Shown piece after piece: positions 41,301-47,300 of a stretch of 64,000 bases of DNA (within the stretch, counting starts at the first letter, position 1; every line of letters begins with the position of its first letter). Both the position numbers and the translations under genes were made by a program. Origin of the DNA: Eubacteriaceae bacterium (GTDB taxonomy: Bacteria; Bacillota; Clostridia; Eubacteriales; Eubacteriaceae); assembly GCA_017405085.1 (NCBI GenBank), contig JAFRBB010000052.1, forward strand, positions 36,902-100,901, written 5' to 3'. The notes under the pieces are model-generated. The model worked only from the letters and a program-made list of their open reading frames with translations, was not told the DNA's origin and did no database searches.

Positions 41301-44300
41301 CAACACCATTGATTTTCACAACAGGATCGGGACGGATTTGCGCGTCGTCATAAGTTTGATCAGCGATATCATCCACGGTTGCCGCGTTGGTCTTGTTGGT
41401 GGTGACTATTAAAGTCACATCCGCGCTGACATACTTGGGTGTGCCAGCGGTACCGCTGGTATAAGCCACGACAACTTTGGTGCGGTAGGCGCCCATGGGT
41501 AAATCGGGTTTAGCCAAAATCTTGACTGAACCGTTGTTTTGCTTTTTGCGCACCCATGGTTCCATGGTGCCCGTATCCACTTCAAAATGATCAGGATCAT
41601 CAATGGTCACCGAGTTGATATAGGCATCGGTGTCGCTGTCGTTTTTGATGTTTAACGTCTGTTGTAACGCGTCCGTATAGGCATAGCCTTCTTGTTGATT
41701 CGGGTAACTGACAGCATTCACGCTCAAAGTAGCTTCGCCGCTTCTGGTGACGGCAATTGACGTTTCTTCACTGGCAAAGCTGCTGTCCGTGTAGTGATAG
41801 CGGAAAGCATAGGTATCCGCCGAAAGGCCGGTTAAGCCGTCGCGTTCCTGACCTTTGGTGATGCGCGTCCATGCCGCGTCCGGATCGGCCGCCAAGCGAT
41901 ATTCCATTTCGGCGGTCACGCCGGTAATGGTCGCGGTGGCTTCATCAAAAGTTAGATTGTCCTTTGCCGGTTTTTCGGTAATGACTTCTTCACCGTTTTC
42001 ATCATAAGAGACCACTCTCACGGGCTGTCCCGGTGCCGTGGGGCGTTCGGGCACGATGATTTCAATCGGGTCACCGCCGGAGATACGCAGTTCCAAGGGC
42101 TGCCCGGGAATGACTTTCGTGCCATGATAGCATCTGGTATTGCCGTTATAGACAGCAACGCCATCGGCAATTTCGTCAATTTCTTCCAAATCGTAATCGA
42201 AGGTAATATAAGCCTTGGTTTTGTCTTTTTCTTCTTCATTGTCGTCATCTCCACCGGTGCCCTCCTCGGCTTTTTTGGTCTCTTCCAGGGTGGAGAATTT
42301 GTCTGTGGGGCCGGCATCCGAAGGGGCGTGCTCGTTGTCGCCCGCTTTCCGCAACGCGAAGGTGTATTCTGTTGCCGGTGTCAAACCGCTGAAGACCGGA
42401 TTGGTCTGCCACTGCCATTCACCGTTCACCATCATCCCATATTCATAGCCCAACTCTTCGGTGAGCGTGATGCTCGTCGTGGAGGCGGTGGTCAGGGTTG
42501 GTTTGGTGGCGATGGCATCCCATTTGCCCTTAACGATGACAAAGGTTTTTTCCACATAGCCGGTGAAATTACCTTTCCCGGTGATCTTCATGGTCGCGGT
42601 GCCCTCGTTGGTGTTGTTAATATATTCCGCGACATAATCTTTACCCTCGGTCAGGTGATAGGTCTTGCCGCTGACTGTCACGTTCACTGCCGGTTTGATC
42701 GCGCTTCCGGTGGCTTGCTGCGAGCCGATATCGTCCACACTGTTCGTGATATTGAGCGGTTTGATGGTGACGGTAGCTTCGGCTTCACTGTCGTTATAAT
42801 TTGTTCCCTTCAATGTTGCCTTGACGGTGTAAACGCCGGCATCGATGGCTTCTTCATAGGTGGAACCGTCGGCCTTGGACCATTCAAAGCTCACGGTTTC
42901 GTCGGCCGTCATTTCGGGCGAAGCGATCACCGTCGGTTCGGCTTTGGTGCCGTCATACACTTTTTCCATGGCCTGGACATCAAATCCGGCGCGATCACCC
43001 TTTGTGACATCAAAGCGATAGCAACGGCGGACGCGTGCTTGGTCGGTGGTATAGCCAACGCTGTAATCGACAAGCAATGTGACATAGTATGTCCCCACAG
43101 TCAGATCGGTATTGGGCTCGATGGTCCAGTTAGTGAGCTCGGTCGTGTAGTAGTTACCGTAGTTTTTGTAGGTTTGCGGATAGAGGGTGGTACCTGAGCC
43201 GTTTGTGGTCACTTTAAACCAGTTGGCGCTGGATTTATCGGGGGTCGATTTGGCGGCTGTGGCCGAATCGGTACCCAGCGGATAGCGATCGACGGTTTCC
43301 ACGCTCACGCCGTCAATTTCCCCGGTGACACGTCCGGTATTGATGAGCGTGATGGTCTTCGCCGTCGGCGCCTTGGCATAGCCGTAGCTCTTGGTTTCAA
43401 AGGTGTCCTGATTGTCGTTGACTTCTTTGACTTCCACGACACAGCCCTTTTGCACCACGCAAATCACGGGGTCGGAGGCCAGGTTGTTATAGACGCTGTT
43501 GTTGTCATTGGTATTGGCGGAAACGCGCACGGCATAAATCCCGGGATTGAGACCCGTGGCTTTATTCCACACGGTGGTGCGTTTCCAATAGCTGCCCGAC
43601 GTGGTGGATTTAATGTCTTTCCACTTGGCGTCGTCAATGGCTTTTTTATAATTTTCATCGTTGGCGGAATCGTATTCCGTGTCCGATGAAATCTGGTTGT
43701 ACTGATAGTGCACGGCGCTCGCGTCGGAATATTTGGTCGCCGTTTCGCGGAAAGGCGTGCTGGTCACGGTGATATACCCGTTGGCGGAGGTTGCCGTGGT
43801 GGCGGAAACCGCCGAAACCTCCGGCTTAGCGGGCTTATAAGTGCTCGTCATCGAGACTTCGGTGTTTTTGTTACCGGAAATGGTGAGATCAGTCGATTTG
43901 CTTTCAGGATCGGTCACCACATAGGTGCTGTTGGTTTCAGCACCGGTGCCGTCTTTTAAGCTTAAGGTGTATTTTCCGGCTTTCAGGCCGCTGATGACCA
44001 CGCGACCATCGGTTTTGCCGTTTAACTTATTGCCTTTCACCTTAAAGGTGACTTCATTGTTGGTAAAGGCCTTTTGTTTCCACGTTTTGCCGGAGGTATC
44101 CGTATAGTCTGTGGTGTTGTATGATTCGTCGGCTTCCACGCCGTCAAAGAGCACGTTGTTGGTCTTGTTGGTGAGGGCCTTGAGGGTATACTCGGCGATA
44201 TAGGCTTCTTGATCGGTTTCGTCCTTGGCGCCCAAAACCTTGTTTTCCAGTTTGATCGCGCCTTCGGCGGAACTGTTGGTAAACTCTTCTTTAACGGTGT

Positions 44301-47300
44301 AATCACCGGTGCCGTTCTGGGAAATGGTGCCGTTAAAGGTGAGGCCTTCATCGGTGGATTTGGCATTACCGTAATTGTTGTTGCCCGACTTGGTGTAGAG
44401 TCTTCTGATGGTGGTGAACCCATCTTCCGTATAGTCGTTTTGCGTGATGGTGTAACTACTGTTATTCGGCAGATTCTTGATGGTAAAACCGCTGCCGTTG
44501 CCCACCAAGTTAAAGCGATAATACACTTTGCCGTCGGATTGATCGGTCACTTCTTCCCAGCTGTTCATATTGGTGGCGGAAGAAGAGAGAATATACGGCT
44601 TGCTGTCCGACGGGGCAGAATCCACCACCGCAATGCCGCTGATGTCGTTTTGGTTGTTGTTCTTCACGCGCAGCGTATAGGCAAAACTCTTGCTTGTGAG
44701 CGCAGGGTCGTTGGTTTGTTTGGTTTCCACCTTGTTTTCAATGACCATATCGTCATAGATATTACGGGTATGGGTGACATCGATGGTTGTCGGTTTGTTG
44801 CTGGAAAACTGCGCGTAAACCTCAGGCTGAGCGTTTTCCGCGTCTATGTTTTTCACATATGTGTCGCTACTCATTGCGTCAAAAGCACTACCGACATTGG
44901 TGTAACCACCCTTGAAAGTGGACACTTTGATACCGTTGTTAGGCAGTGAGGTATGACCCGATGTCGGAATTTGGTGCGCCGACGCGCTACCGATACATTT
45001 AATGGTAAATTTGCGACCGCCCAATGTGAGTTGCGGTGTCCCACGGACAATGGTGGACTGACCGCGCTTCAGGGAGAACGTCCCGACACCATTTTTGAAA
45101 TAGACATTCCCGATTTGCTGGTTGAGGGAAGTATCGACAGCGTTTCCATCGGAATTGTAGATGGTCATTTGATAGTAATACACATTGTTGGCGCCGATGG
45201 GGCTGTTGCCGTCCGTGGTACTGGTAATGGTCACGGAACCCAGATAACGGTTCGAAAACGCGCCAAAAGTAGTTTTGGCATAGTCATTCAACAAGGTGTT
45301 ACTATTATCCGTGTTGGTCGTGTTCGATTTGTTATCGTAGGTCACTGTTCCGACTTGAAGCCCTTTGGAGATGTCGTTTTCATTCACTTGGGTAATCGGA
45401 ATGGTCACTTTGGCGGAGTGATGGTCAAAATAGAGGTCGGATTCCAGCGGATTTTCAATTTCGGTGATTTTTAACTTATAGGTGCCGGCCTTTTTAAAGA
45501 CGACATCGCCGAATGTAAACTTCCGTCCGGACTCACCATTTTCCTGCGCGGAGTAGGTCACCGATTTGTTTACATTGGAAACCGTGACGTTATCAGGCAG
45601 GATGACATTACCATTTTTCACGGCGCTCACCGTTGCGGCGTCACTCTCATCCGCCTCGAGCTTGAAATTGAAGTCAAAGTTTTGGCTATCGTTGGTCGTG
45701 ATGAGTTTTTTGCGGCCGGTTACTTGGTCATAGCTGACCGTCTGCACAAATTCGTTTTCAAAATTGGCGCAGACGTATTCGTTGGTGGTCGAATTTTTAT
45801 CCGATTGCGGAATGGTAGAGGTGGAGCGCTTGGATGTCATCGCGAAGGCATAGTATTTATTATCACCGCTTTTATGGGTGTAATTATTATGTTCGGTGAT
45901 GGTGTACTGCATGCCCGGCAGGTTTTGAATCTGAAGGCTTTGGTTATGCGCCAATTCAAAATTGGCAACCCCCTGCAGAAACTGCACATTGATGGTTTCC
46001 TCATTTGATTCTGTTTTATTGTCGTCTTCTCCGGTGTATGTTCTGAGGATGGCCGATTTTTCCCCGGAAATCGAGTTATCTTCCAGCTCCAGCGTATAGT
46101 AGAATTTGGTCGGGTTAATCCCGGCCTTGGTCTGGTCATCATCGTAGGTTTGATTGCCGGTGATGGCAGCATATTGCCCGTCGGTGCGGTCGATGATTTT
46201 ATTGGTGATATAGAGATCCCCCGCGTCGCGCTTTTCACCCGATGCCGGTTTATAGAGCTTGGGCGAATTGACCGCGAGGCTGTCGGAGCCCACCTCCACG
46301 GTGGCTTCTCCCGTATTGGTGTTCTGCCAGGTTTCTTCACCGGCCAGATAATTGCTGTTGGCGACATTGGTGTAGACCACATTGCCGTCATCATCGCGTT
46401 TAATGCGCGTCATTGAGGTCGCTGTGGAGGGATGATCGCCAAATTCATCCTCTTTAACGGTTTCCGTTTCGGGGGTGTAGCCGGTTTTCAGCTTCACGGG
46501 GATGGTCATGGTCACCGCGTCGGTGCCGTCATAGGATGGCACAAGCGCGGACACCTTGGTGCTGCCGTCATCCTGGGGCGTGGTGGTCACTTGAATGGTT
46601 TTGGCGCCGCTTACATCCACCGCCTTGTCATTTTCATAGGTGATGGCATAATAATACCGATATTTTGTGCTCGTCCCTGAGCCGGTTGTATCGATTTTTG
46701 GCTGTGTACCCGTTTGAGTTCCAGCAGTATTTCGCAACACGATTTCCGAATCCGATGAAAAGCTGATGGGTTTGGATGTATCGATTTCAAAATTTTTGGA
46801 AACGGTGTCCGTGAGCGTCATATCCGTTGCCAAAGGCACTTCGGCCGTAGAGAAGTCAGAAGCATAGCTATAATCTCCGACTGTTTTTGCTAAATTTCCA
46901 GAAATTGTTGTCCCATTTGCTAATTTTGCATCTTTAGCATTGTCATAGCCCGGCCACGCTGACGGATCAATCAAGCTATATGATGTATAGCGTTGAATAT
47001 TAGTGGTTTGATTACCACTATTATAAACTGTCACAACCCCTTCACCATTAGTCGTGCTTATACCACCACTGGCTTTATCATAGGTTGAAGTCATACAAAA
47101 ATATCTACCACGTTCCTGATAACTTTTCAGTGTATCCCAAATATCATGTTTATCATCAATAATCGAAAAACCGCCTGTAGTTGCTTTGTTCAAATTATCA
47201 AATGATACAAAAATAGAACTGGGTAAATTATCTTTTAATGGAGCATTAGCTACGTCTGAACCTTTTCCATCTAAATTAGTGTTTGTCAAATAACGATACA

